Source: Epiperipatus broadwayi (taxonomy: Eukaryota; Onychophora; Udeonychophora; Euonychophora; Peripatidae). From it: a stretch of 64,000 nucleotides of DNA. Below, one piece after another: positions 54,780 to 64,000 of the stretch. The DNA lies in assembly GCA_028023455.1 (NCBI GenBank), contig JAQFVV010006547.1, forward strand, positions 746,001 through 810,000, written 5' to 3'. A model generated the notes under the pieces. It had not been told where the DNA came from. It saw only the letters and a list, made by a program, of their open reading frames with translations, and did no database searches. Each line of letters starts with the position of its first letter. Position 1 is the first letter of the stretch. Both the position numbers and the translations under genes were made by a program.

Positions 54780-55220
54780 TGACAGATGAACAAAGTGTAT
54801 TGAAAAGCAGAAAAGGAGAAAAAAGTTGACTTATGATTTCGTAAAAGAAATAGCTCTGAGAATTTTTAAAAAAATTAGATAAAGAATACAAAGATTTGAG
54901 GATAGTTTATATTATTTTTTTACAATATAACTAATGATGATTATTTTATTTTGTATTATGATAATATAATACTGGATTAATCTATATTTATTTTTGTAAA
55001 AAAAAAAGAAAACACCTTAAAATAATTTATATTTTTTGTTTATGTATATGTGTGTGTATATATAAGTTGTAAAAGATTAACAGTCTCCAATGAGGATTAT
55101 GTACATGAGGACATTACTTTCTAGGCTAGACAAATGCTAATTAGTGAAGATGTTTGTTTTTTGGGGCTATGCATCTTAAAGAATTTCGCCCAGCCTTCTT
55201 GAAACCAGAAAAAATTTCAA
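54780..55220. other. AT-rich non-coding DNA
   Basis: No feature recognised after the mariner fragment. Confidence 0.6.
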
Positions 55221-55224
55221 ACGT

Positions 55225-55302
55225 TTGCTTAATTCAGATTATATCCAAGTTGTGAGAAAGAAAGGCAGATGCATTAACCGCTATACTACAAGATCTTCCA
55301 TA
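55225..55302 (-). pseudogene. tRNA-like sequence, probable SINE head
   Basis: Minus strand: TCTTGTAGTATAGCGGTTAATGCATCTGCC closely resembles the D-arm and anticodon 5' side of Asp/Glu/Gly-type tRNAs (A box TAGTATAGCGG). A degraded CTTGGATATAATC sits where the B box should be. No paired acceptor stem, so it is a relic. Confidence 0.55.
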
Positions 55303-55309
55303 TAACTGG

Positions 55310-55880
55310 AACAGTTATATATGTCCACACTTATCTAAATCATATATATATGTATTTAAAATAAAATCATATAGCATTTCTTCTTCATTTTTTTTCGTTG
55401 CATAGACAGGAAATCACTTTTATTTTACATTAAATTATGATTTTATTTTTCCGATTGTCATTACCACTATTCATTTTTAATTGGTCAGGGCATATAGTTT
55501 GACATTTCCCCCATTATTTATCGACTTCTGAAATAAGATATATGGCGTAGATTTGTTTTTATCCTCTGATATTTGTTAATGTAAATGTGAAATTATGGTG
55601 ATTTGCAATTCAAAATTATCTAAATCTTATACTGTCGAAGATAGATGATTTTGCTTCTTTTTTTTTTTTTTTAAATAAAAGAGAGTGAAGTGATTGATTT
55701 TTTTTTCTTCTTACGAGTGGTAGTGAAATAATAAATAATAACTAAATATGTGAGTGGTTCCTCAGTGATGCTTCTGTGGTAATCTTTGACACAAGAGGCT
55801 AGAAACCACAAACCACAGCATCCTAGGTTTTGATCTTTGCCATTCTGTATGACATTAACCCATGACATAACCATATGTCA
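55310..55880. other. AT-rich non-coding DNA
   Basis: No feature recognised; the minus frame at 55671-55874 is unassigned. Confidence 0.55.
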
Positions 55881-55884
55881 GAAT

Positions 55885-56190
55885 GAAGAATGATCGGTTT
55901 GCCTCAGTACGGTCATAATCGACAAAGCCATGTACACTTTAATCATATTACGACTTCGGTTATGATTTAGCTGGCAAGCAGATGCCGTACAGAGCTGCCG
56001 TAATCAATTACTACTACCGCAAGTCTGTTGCTCAGAGAAGACCAAGCGTTTTATTACTTGGGGTCACAGTCAGACAAATTGAAAAGCTCAAGAGCAGGCA
56101 GCCCAGTTAGCATTGCAGGTGGCATAGGTCAAGAGGCTGGACACAAACTGACCTCAACTGCCTCTCTTCTGCTCTTCTACACATTTATTT
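55885..56190. other. GC-richer, CpG-containing island of unknown origin
   Basis: About 300 bp of near-balanced composition with several CG dinucleotides (TACGGTCATAATCGAC, TACGACTTCGG, TACCGCAAG) stands out in this AT-rich window. Two overlapping plus-strand frames are open: one from about 55950 reading YDFGYDLAGKQMPYRAAVIN and ending at a stop near 56109, and one at 56028-56216. Neither matches a family I know. It may be a recently inserted SINE-like element or a conserved non-coding or exonic segment. Confidence 0.4.
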
Positions 56191-56229
56191 CAAAGATATT
56201 TAATACTCCAAAATGACCTGTACTTTATT

Positions 56230-57020
56230 AATTACTGCATTTCGTGAATGAAGTTTTGATTGGCCGGACTTTAATCTGAGCTACCAGGTGAAGAGGAATA
56301 ATTGCATCTCCTGTTTCTTTCTTTGTTGAAGGCAAAAAATTTTCCTTTCGATAATATTGAAAAATTTAAATAATAAAGAAACCGAGGGAAAAATATTTTT
56401 AAATTTTCTATTAATATGCTTTATTTAAATTTATTAATAATCTTAATGTACTGGTAAAGTAATTTAAAATGGGGGGTGGGGGTCGCGATTAACAATTTAG
56501 TAATTTGTACAAATGAATCTTATTAGTCATTTACCAACTGCCATTAAAAATATTTTGAATTGTTTAAATTGTACAGCTACACAAGCACATATTTATATAG
56601 GTTTTTTTTCCTCTGTGTTACTGAGATATACATATTTGGGTATATATATATGTTGTAGTTAATATAATGGGGAAGAGGCGATTTTTGTGTGCGTGTGTGT
56701 TTCAACATTTATTTTCGTGGGTATATATTTTCACATTACTTTATCAGGATAAATTTAATTTCTGAACATTGCCTGGTTGAATGTTACCCATATTGGTTTA
56801 TTTATAGTGACACACTCATTTATATAGCCATAAAAATATTTTCTTTTTTTTATTTCACCATTATAGTTTTATATATATACAAATTTATTTTCTTATATAC
56901 AATAAATTTATACATAACAAATAAAAACCAGTAATGTTTTATATTTAAAACCAGAATTTAACATGCTACATTTATAATTACAAATTTTATTAAACGCCCA
57001 TTATTATATTAAGTAATAAT
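56230..57020. other. AT-rich non-coding DNA
   Basis: Nothing recognised; the 81-codon frame at 56689-56934 is hydrophobic low-complexity. Confidence 0.55.
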
Positions 57021-57023
57021 TTA

Positions 57024-57264
57024 CCTTAGAAATAAGCGTCTGAAAAATACGAAGGTAGGGACCTCTATAGGTCTTAAAACACAAGCTTACGCTATGAAGA
57101 AAAGAGAGAATCCCCCAAAAGAGAGAATCCCCTTCTTTACTTCAACCTACTTTTATATATAAATAGGTGAAGGGGGATTCTCTCTTTTCTTCATAGCGTA
57201 AGCTTGTGTTTTAAGACCTATAGAGGTCCCTACCTTCGTATTTTTCAGACGCTTATTTCTAAGG
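57024..57264. mobile_element. 241-bp MITE with ~95-bp inverted arms, TTA target duplication
   Basis: The ends are CCTTAGAAATAAGCGTCTGA and its exact inverse. Arms pair nearly perfectly through CTATAGGTCTTAAAACACAAG and GCGTAAGC to the AAAGAGAGAATCCCC block. TTA lies on both sides (57021-57023 and 57265-57267), a duplication type used by PIF/Harbinger elements. AAAGAGAGAATCCCC is duplicated in the left arm only. Near-identical arms imply a young copy or gene conversion. Confidence 0.87.
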
Positions 57265-57267
57265 TTA

Positions 57268-58240
57268 CATGCTACATTTAGTAAATACATTGATGTATTT
57301 TGTTTGTTAATTGTTGTTTTTCTTGCATGGTTGATAACATAAGAACTTAATAGTGTTACTATATAGGAAATAAGTCTTAATGCTGATTATGTGATTGTGA
57401 ATCAGCATTTCACTTAAGTCATAATGGATCTCATGAATTACATACTCCCTATAGGGACATTATGATATTTTACAGTTATAATATTGCTTTCACCAGTATT
57501 TATGGAATTGTTGAAAAGAATAATGTTTTGGAAAATTGCCTCACATCTATAAATTTGTCTTTTTGTCACAAATCAAAAAGTTTGATGGCAAAATTTTGCT
57601 TCATGGATTATTGGAGAAGATTAAATTTAATCATAAAAAGGAATAACAATCAATAATATATAGAAATTTTTCTTCATCAGATCCACCTCATAATTTACAA
57701 ATTATGGCAAAGAATTATCTCTGTCTTTTTGATAAATACTGCACTAAAACACCATACATAAATTTGATGCTTATATGAGTCAATGATTTATTCAATAACA
57801 TATTTTCTAATACTTTCATAAATGAATAGATTTTCATTTGGCACCATGATTGAATTTTGGGATGTACCAACATTAATTGGCCTTTGTATGTCATTTGAAT
57901 TATATTAAATCTGTTCATCTGATATTTCATATCTAGGTAAGCTAGTCCACATCTCATTAAGTATGATATTTTTCTTCAATTTTACACAATCAGATGGCTG
58001 TCAGTTAAGAAAGTTAATATCAAATAGAAGGTCACTATTTATTCTACCAAATAACTTAACTTTTTATGAATTGACAGAACAACTTAATATATAGTTATCC
58101 AAGACTATTGTTTGTAGTTGATGTTCTTAGATGATTATGTGATAAAAGTTATATTTAATGTGTACTGCTATTATACTGGTTAAATTGATAAAAAATCAAG
58201 TCAGATGTCATATTACCTAAAGCTCATATTTACAAATATT
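57268..58240. other. AT-rich non-coding DNA
   Basis: No gene recognised. The frames 57462-57656 (+) and 57715-57957 (-) show no domain I know. Confidence 0.55.
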
Positions 58241-58286
58241 ATATATAGAGTACATAAAAACAAACTCTTAACAAGCTTCAAAAATA

Positions 58287-58346
58287 TCCTCAACCCCAGA
58301 CTGCGGTTTCTGCATCTAGCGTCGTCAGTGAGGTGTTAGGGATTAA
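58287..58346 (-). ncRNA. Type-I hammerhead-like motif, left arm (partly decayed)
   Basis: On the minus strand: ACCTCA, CTGACGA, CGC-TAGAT-GCA (first pair now C-A), GAAA, CCGCA, GTC, TGGGGT. Core residues CTGANGA, GAAA and the GTC site are intact. Stem II and stem III each carry one mismatch relative to the right-arm copy, one of them at a CG. Self-cleavage may be impaired. Confidence 0.6.
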
Positions 58347-58637
58347 AAATACTAGAACTAGTCTAGCATTTTATCAATGCCTAACTATTGAGAAGAAAAT
58401 CTGAAACTTTCGGACATTTAAATGTCCAAAAATCCAGCTATCTAACTCAAATAGCCATATGAGACTGAACTAAATTCAGATATTTTATCAATTTAATTTT
58501 AGTGTTTGCTATTAAGAGCGTTGGCAATGCTAATTAACTTTAAAATCAAGTCTATTCTTATATTTAATTTATGATAAAATGCTATTTACAGATGTATATG
58601 TAGACATTCAAATCAAACTCTTTATTTTCAAAATTGG

Positions 58638-58686
58638 CCCTCATCCCCAGACCGGTTTCTGACTCTAGTCAGCATGTTAGGATCAT
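58638..58686 (-). pseudogene. Degenerate hammerhead remnant, middle unit
   Basis: The minus strand reads CTGAC, then TAGAGTCAG, AAACCGGTC and TGGGGATGAGGG. Compared with the flanking copies about 5 bases are missing between CTGAC and TAGA, removing the GA of CTGANGA and the 5' side of stem II. It is homologous but inactive by inspection. Confidence 0.6.
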
Positions 58687-59024
58687 AAATACAAAAACTA
58701 GTCTAGCTTTATCAGCTAACTATTAGAACACATCTGTAATTTTGACATATATATGTCAAAAGTCAGCTATTAGCTATAAATAAGTCATATGACATCTGAC
58801 TTGATTACTATTTATCAATTTAATTTTAGTTTTTGCTATTAAGGCTTTGGCGATTTTATATTGCTAGAGCTATTAATATATGGTGTATCTGAATTTAGTT
58901 CAGTCCCATACGGCTATTTGAGTTAGATAGCTGGATTTTTAGACATTTAAATGTCTGAAAGTTTCAGATTTTCTTCTCAATAGTTAGGCATTGATAAAAT
59001 GCTAGACTAGTTCTAGTATTTTTA

Positions 59025-59085
59025 ATCCCTAACACCTCACTGACGATGCTAGATGCAGAAACCGTGGTCTGGGGTTGAGGGTATT
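59025..59085 (+). ncRNA. Type-I hammerhead-like ribozyme, right arm
   Basis: CTGACGA at 59040-59046. Stem II TGC/GCA (59047-59049 with 59055-59057) around a 5-nt loop. GAAA at 59058-59061. Short stem III ACC/GGT with a 2-nt loop, then C17 at 59069 in GTC. Stem I pairs ACCTCA (59034-59039) with TGGGGT (59070-59075), then an internal loop, then CCC (59027-59029) with GGG (59079-59081). A very short stem III is known in animal type-I hammerheads. The 3-bp stem II is shorter than usual, so activity is uncertain. Predicted cut: 59069/59070. Confidence 0.72.
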
Positions 59086-59129
59086 TTTGAAGCTTGTTAA
59101 GAGTTTGTTTTTACGTACTCTGTATATAA

Positions 59130-59711
59130 CATTATACTGGTTATATCATTTTAAGATGAATAGTTTTCCAGAAGATCTTTGAAAATAGAATTAACTATTT
59201 TAATTTTTGTTCTTGGTGGCATTTAATTGGATTAAAAGTTAATAATTTAGTTAAAGAAATTTTGGTTATTGATTTATTAATGATTAATATGATTTTAGTC
59301 ATTGAAGTTTATTTTGAAATACCAAAAAAAATTCGTTAGAGCTACTGTAAACATCAATTGAATAATTGTTTTCTGCTAATATCTGTCATGTTGAAGATTT
59401 GTCTTCTAATACAATTGATCAAGTTATTCTTGAAAAAACTTTTTAAGCATTTGTCAATCATAAAAAAGTTAGATCTCTCTGGTAATTATCACAATATGAT
59501 TGACATAGTCATTTATATTTATCTTTCGTCCTAGATGTGGGCATATATTTTAGGAATAAGAACATTCATCTCTTTTAATGGTGAATGAAAGTAGACAACC
59601 AACAATGTAAATTTAAACAAAAAACATTTTAATGGTAATTAAATTATCTTTTTATCAATCAAGATGGAAAATATTTAATTAGCCTATAGTGGTAAATAAA
59701 TTAAAGTCATA
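59130..59711. other. AT-rich non-coding DNA
   Basis: Nothing recognised. Confidence 0.6.
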
Positions 59712-59883
59712 CATCATGTGACAATTTGATAAGTTTGTAATTATAAACTATAATAAGAAGTGTGCTAATAGCTTTAACAAGCTTTATCGACAAATGCCAC
59801 AAGAGAAAGTATTCAAAATCTCTATTAGCGCACTCTTTATTTTAGTTTATAATTACAAGCTTATCAAATTAAATCACGTGATG
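59712..59883. mobile_element. 172-bp MITE, TA target duplication
   Basis: The ends CATCATGTGA and TCACGTGATG form inverted repeats that continue with TTTGATAAG, TTGTAATTATAAACTA and GCTAATAG to arms of about 60 bp. TA flanks each end (59710-59711 and 59884-59885). It is a non-autonomous Tc1/mariner-type candidate. The terminus differs from the MITE at 12.3 kb and the pogo-like pair, so it is a separate family. Confidence 0.82.
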
Positions 59884-59885
59884 TA

Positions 59886-61185
59886 GACTTCACATTACAT
59901 TGATATAAACATCCATATATCCCTCCACTAGCTTGGACTCAACTACGAAACAAATAGTCTGAAATCAAAACCCCCTTAAACTAACATACACTTAAGCAAA
60001 TCTAAGCAGCCATCTACACCCAACTTAAATTTAAGTCAATTTAATAATTTATTTTTTTTAAAAAAAAATTTAGTTTAAAGTATCTAACTTATTTTAAAAA
60101 AATAATGCATTTGACCTATTTTTAAAATCCAATAATGCACAAATAATGACTTGTGTTCGATTTTATCTTTAGATTTGTTTGCAATCGCAAACTCCTGCCC
60201 TATTATCAACAGATCTTACACTAAGCATAAAAAAATATAATACATATTTTAAAAAGATTGCGCTTTAACTTTTAGATAAGACTTTTAACATTGCAAAGTT
60301 TATGAAAATAAAGTTCAGATTTGATCATGAGAGAAAGTCTATAATTCATATTTAAAGGAAAATAAAGTTTGGAGATTTTAAATTAAAGAGTTTATAGTTC
60401 ATTTTTATCATTAATGATTTATACTTTCCTTCTTTCTTCGGTCTCATTCCTTCGTGATGAAGATCTGAGTTTAAGCAAGAGCAAATTCTTGTGGACGATG
60501 ATGATTTATGAAGATGGTTTTGGTGGTTCGATCTGGGATACATGGAAATGAAAGCTGCCTTTGGCTGGCCGGACCTAGGGAAGTATGATTAAACAGATTA
60601 CATTTTGACAATGACAACAATAACTCAAGTTTTTTTTCTTTTTCAGCAACGACAAACAAATTCAAAAATTCTAATACTATTTCTTTTGATTTTTTCCTTT
60701 TATAGGCCTGAAGGGTCTTATCTAGGAAACATCAGATCCATCTGACATATTTCATATATGTATTTCATTGATTCTGTGGTAAGTAGATTTTCCTCTGTGG
60801 TTTGTGTGCATATATATATATATCTTGGGCAGGAAAAGCAAGTCTTTTGTTTCTAACTCTTGACTCTTATCTATTTCGTAATCTTTTTAATGATCATTTT
60901 GCCCTAAGGACCTGTTTGTAATTTTATTTTTGTTAAGAAAGAATTCTTCATTATTTTTAAGATTAAAAGGTTTTTATTATTGTTTTATTTTAAGATTAGA
61001 ATCTTTGCTTTGATTCTATAAATTCTTTAAGCTTATTTTATTTTCAATATTTAAATCAAACTTATTAATAAATTAATAACTTATTATTTGGACATTTTGA
61101 ATGTCTGTGATTAGATATCTGCAAAAAAAAAATTAAATGTTACATATAAATATCCCTTTACATTTACTATTATACTTTTGTTTTT
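59886..61185. other. AT-rich non-coding DNA
   Basis: No feature recognised. The two overlapping minus frames at 60352-60665 are unassigned. An (AT)n tract lies near 60811-60822. Confidence 0.5.
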
Positions 61186-61194
61186 AAGTCTTAA

Positions 61195-61400
61195 GCATAG
61201 CTGGATTTGAAGACATATAGGTATCTGAAATTTTCAGATTTTTTACCTAAAAGTTAACTATCAAATAAGAGCTTGCTTGGAGTTGGTATTTTGGATCTAG
61301 TCTGAAATATCCTAGCACCTCCCTGAGGAAAGCCAATAGCTAGAAACCAGTCTGGGGCTGGGATAATTTCTAGATAGATATTTTGAATGCTTTCTTTTGC
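61195..61400 (+). repeat. Related single unit of the hammerhead-bearing repeat
   Basis: It aligns with the right arm of the 58-59 kb composite: GCTGGATTT-AGACAT...GTMTSTGAAA-TTTCAGATTTT, a TTAACTATCAAATAAGAGCTTGC-type middle, then the hammerhead block and TTTTGAA. More diverged than the two arms are from each other, so this is an older copy or a different subfamily. No inverted or tandem partner is visible beside it. Confidence 0.7.
61308..61365 (+). ncRNA. Type-I hammerhead ribozyme candidate
   Basis: CTGAGGA at 61323-61329. Stem II AGC/GCT (61331-61333 with 61339-61341) with a 5-nt loop and an A-A pair at its base. GAAA at 61343-61346. Minimal stem III AC/GT with a 2-nt loop, then C17 at 61352 in GTC. 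Stem I: CCTC (61318-61321) with GGGG (61354-61357), an internal loop, then TATCC (61308-61312) with GGATA (61361-61365). Relative to the 59-kb copy the outer stem changed on both sides while still pairing, which supports selection on structure. Weak points are the first stem I pair (C-T) and the A-A pair. Predicted cut: 61352/61353. Confidence 0.72.
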
Positions 61401-62410
61401 AGCATTTATCGATAAACCTTGTTAGAATAGCATGCTATTTATTTTAGTTTAACTTAATTAGCCTGTTTTAAATTTTTTTGCATCTTTTATAAATAGTGGG
61501 TTCATATTAACTGATTATTAGATTAGAGTGTGAATGTAGAGAATACAGAACTTTGAAAAGGAATGATAGTTGATAGTTTTCACTTTGATCAAGATTGAAC
61601 TCCCAGAGAATTAAGAGGATAACCTTTCTGTGGTGGTTCAAAGTCCATATGTGTGCACTAGAGTTGCTTATGTTTGGACAAGTTTGGAAGAAGTTGATGG
61701 CATTGATGACTATCTTATTTATCAGGATAAGTCAAGAAGTCAGCTTACTAATCTTGAGATATTCCAATACTGTCTTTTATACATACATTATTTTGTATCA
61801 ATGCATAGAAGCATCCACAAAAGAAAGCTGTCGCTACTAGCAAGACATATTTTTTTTATAATTGTATGAAAGTAAGAAAAATGAACTATTGGGAGAATTA
61901 TCTTAAAATTTTCCAGTATATAAAATTGAAAATAAAATAACTTTCATGAGGACTTTCAAAGAAATAATATTTTTTCAAAATATTTTTTAATAATTTTAAG
62001 ACTAATAATAACTGTATAGGGTAATGATAATAGAAACTGATAACTGAAATATTTTATTTTAGAGAAGTAAATACGAGTGTTTGCGAATTATATATACTTT
62101 AACATTTAATTGTGTGCATATAAAAATGTGTATAATACTACTCACAATTTGTATAGTTGTAAACTATAATTTAAGTAGTATCATATGTGGTTTAAATTGT
62201 CCGTCTATGAGATATTTGGTATATCAAAATAATTTATGTTATAGAGTAATTTAATGAACCTTTCATTTTTTATTATTTCTAATTAATAAATTTATTGTTT
62301 TAAATTATTCCAGTGAAGTTATTTAAGGATAGAATAGATTGTCTACATATATTTTCATGTTCAGAATCCCAAAGCTAATTCAGACATAACAATATATGTT
62401 ATATTTGGAA
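61401..62410. other. AT-rich DNA with an unassigned overlapping ORF pair
   Basis: Two plus-strand frames overlap at 61595-61869 (81 and 79 codons). The second includes VCTRVAYVWTSLEEVDGIDDYLIYQDKS, which has protein-like composition but no domain I recognise. It may be a decayed transposon piece. The rest shows nothing. Confidence 0.4.
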
Positions 62411-62411
62411 G

Positions 62412-62500
<89 letters not shown>
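62412..62500. repeat. (AT)n microsatellite, ~89 bp with two interruptions
   Basis: Alternating AT with TAATAT and TAAAATAT interruptions. It is self-complementary and a likely hairpin-former and assembly trouble spot. The possible LTR described next starts at its right edge. Confidence 0.95.
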
Positions 62501-62502
<2 letters not shown>

Positions 62503-63310
62503 AATGGGAAATTACCTCTTCTTAAACTTTTTGACTTTTACAACTTGAACTTTTTAATTTTAAAAACTTTCTAATTATTTATTCTATTTTTATAAAATCA
62601 TATTATTTTGCAAAAAGACTTTTTGAAGACCCGTTATTCAAGCAGGAGAATAAATATGATTAATACTTATATATCAATCATACCCCCGGTCAGACTGCGA
62701 TTTAATAAAATATTAAACCAACAGTCATCTGTCCAGACCAAAGTAGTTCCCTGGCTGCATGAAACGTGAAACATCTCATAGGGATATTTATAATGGGTTT
62801 AAACCCAGAGTGCCATCCAACACTTTCTTTGGAATCCATGAAATGTCATTAACATGTTTCAAGCGCTTGACCCATGGCTAGTTCTTAACATGAGACCGGC
62901 TACACATTTGCTTATATGAATGGAGAGAGAGACGGGAAAACGACATTAATAATTAAAACAAATTTATTAACAGATAATAATTAAATGTAATGTAATAAGA
63001 AATAATAAAATATAAACATATTAGATAGTATACACTTTACAAATTTTGCATGCTTATTTACGAATTCTATTTAGGATAAAATTTAAAAGTTTTAATACTG
63101 ACATCAAAAGTATTTACCTAGGATTTATAGCACAACTTTTCAAGCTTACTTGTGATTTCAACATTGTCTTTAATTTCCATAGGCGGTTCAAATAGCCTTT
63201 GGTTTCCATGATAGGTATGCACAATTCTTGGATTTTGTATATGGATATGTACAGTTCTTGGTTATTCTTTGTAGTTGGGTGATCACCCTTTTTCATCGGA
63301 TCCATTTACT
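62501..63310 (+). repeat. Possible 5' LTR/leader of a retroelement entering the window's end
   Basis: TGTAATGGGAAATTACC immediately follows the AT tract and resembles an LTR start. 62690-62940 is a less AT-rich block (CCCCGGTCAGACTGCGA, AGACCAAAGTAGTTCCCTGG). TTGGTCCAGGCATTGGTAA near 63314 could be a primer site. A coiled-coil gag-like frame starts at 63801. The second LTR would lie outside the window, so this is tentative. The minus frame 63114-63305 is unassigned. Confidence 0.3.
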
Positions 63311-63800
63311 TATTTGGTCCAGGCATTGGTAAATTGGTAACATGAAGGAAGCTTCTTGGTATGTTGTTCTATTTCATATCTGTTTCACTTAATTTAGTAG
63401 GGCAGGTTGAAACTTAGGCAGTAGGTGAGTTAGAGTAATTTATTACGGCATTTTGCTAATGGCATACCAGAGAAGAGCGGAGGAAACAACCAAACACAGT
63501 GTTCGGTTCTAGCCAATCATTCTCTTTAATAACTTGTTTAACTCCAACTTAACTTAACTAGAAGCTTAACTCAGACTTAACTTAACTAAAAACTGAAGAC
63601 AACAGAGAATTTGTGCCTTTATATTACTCTGACTCCACCTTTGCTTGAGTTTTCACTGCATTATCAATACATTTTATTAATAGTTAAGATATTTAATAAT
63701 AAAGAATTAATAGTTAAGAATTTTTTTATAGAGCAGAATTTTGGTTAAGTTTAGAAAATAGAGAAATGTTATATTTTTGTGTGTTATTATTTATTCCAAT

Positions 63801-64000
63801 ATGGAGGTAAACAAACCAACAGAAATACAAATGATGATGAAGTTAATGATGGAAATATTAAATAAGAAGCAACAGAATATGATGGAAAAGATGAAACAAA
63901 TCATCTTCAAATGTTAAATCAAAATCAGGAAATGAAAGAGAGTCTGCTTCGAATAATGGAAAAGATAGAAGAAATAAATCAAAAGATTGAAGAAATGAAG
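63801..64000 (+). pseudogene. Gag-like coiled-coil N-terminus, frameshifted and cut by the window end
   Basis: ATG at 63801 opens MEVNKPTEIQMMMKLMMEIL and runs 39 codons to a stop at 63918. A second frame from about 63908 continues seamlessly (QMLNQNQEMKESLLRIMEKI...) to the last base, implying one indel. Heptad-like Met/Leu/Ile spacing with many Lys/Glu/Gln predicts a coiled coil, as often seen at the start of LTR-retroelement Gag proteins. Family is unproven; a host coiled-coil exon is the alternative. Confidence 0.4.

Larger units (their letters stand above)
58241..59129. mobile_element. Composite of hammerhead-bearing ~351-bp units: two on minus, one on plus
   Basis: The outer arms 58241-58482 and 58886-59129 are inverted copies of about 240 bp at high identity (AGAGTACRTAAAAACAAACTC outermost; GACATTTAAATGTC inside). 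Between them, 58590-58830 is a diverged unit in the same orientation as the left arm; its hammerhead site lies 351 bp from that of the left arm. Each unit has a hammerhead-type core. No protein is encoded. Tandem plus inverted arrangement parallels the 334-bp composite at 21.2-22.5 kb and suits Penelope pseudo-LTR or retrozyme structure. No clear target duplication could be read in the flanking AT tracts. Confidence 0.8.

Overview
This is a gene-poor, strongly AT-rich stretch of an animal nuclear genome (by eye about 70 % A+T or more). No host protein-coding gene could be supported. There are no bacterial signals: no operons, ribosome-binding sites or long ORFs. The reading frames present are low-complexity translations (for example of a 240-bp TAA array), chance frames in AT-rich DNA, or fragments of decayed transposon proteins. 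The mix of element types (Penelope-like with a GIY-YIG endonuclease, hAT, Merlin, mariner, pogo/Tigger-like TA-flanked elements, a LINE with a zinc-knuckle C-terminus, a long-LTR element, tRNA-derived SINEs, hammerhead ribozymes) suits an invertebrate such as a cephalopod or other lophotrochozoan. That assignment is inference. Layout, left to right: 1-4.7 kb AT-rich DNA; 4.75-5.28 kb a dispersed repeat whose second copy is at 9.29-9.86 kb; 5.28-7.0 kb a decayed minus-strand Penelope-like element (RT end plus GIY-YIG) bordered by direct and inverted ~337-bp units; 11.2 kb a tRNA-like locus; 12.33-12.48 kb a TA-flanked MITE; 13.65-15.0 kb a TA-flanked element with internal tandem repeats; 15.43-18.20 kb a full-length decayed hAT element with a perfect 8-bp TSD; 18.39-18.72 kb a second Penelope fragment; 21.0 kb a tRNA-derived SINE head; 21.22-22.53 kb a composite of three 334-bp tandem units plus one inverted partial unit, bounded by a ~14-bp duplication; 23.9-24.4 kb a Merlin transposase relic; 27.34-27.58 kb (TAA)80; 28.5 kb a complete type-I hammerhead ribozyme. 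Further right: 32.9-33.7 kb tRNA-like and ~200-bp tandem repeats; 39.53-43.86 kb an LTR element with 1.94-kb LTRs, a lysine-tRNA-like primer site and almost no interior; 45.05-46.07 and 48.40-49.49 kb two copies of a pogo/Tigger-like element; 46.75-47.33 kb a long inverted repeat; 51.85-53.74 kb a 5'-truncated LINE between two TAA arrays; 54.4-54.8 kb a mariner relic; 57.0 and 59.7 kb MITEs; 58.24-59.13 kb an inverted/tandem composite carrying hammerhead cores; 61.3 kb a related unit with an intact-looking hammerhead; 62.4-64.0 kb an (AT)n tract and a possible LTR element start running off the end. The most interesting theme is a set of small (~335-351 bp) units arranged as tandem copies plus an inverted partial copy, one family carrying type-I hammerhead cores, plus a separate solitary hammerhead. 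This matches what is known of Penelope-like element pseudo-LTRs and animal retrozymes, and decayed Penelope protein is present in the same window. All structure and family calls come from reading the sequence; no search or folding program was run.
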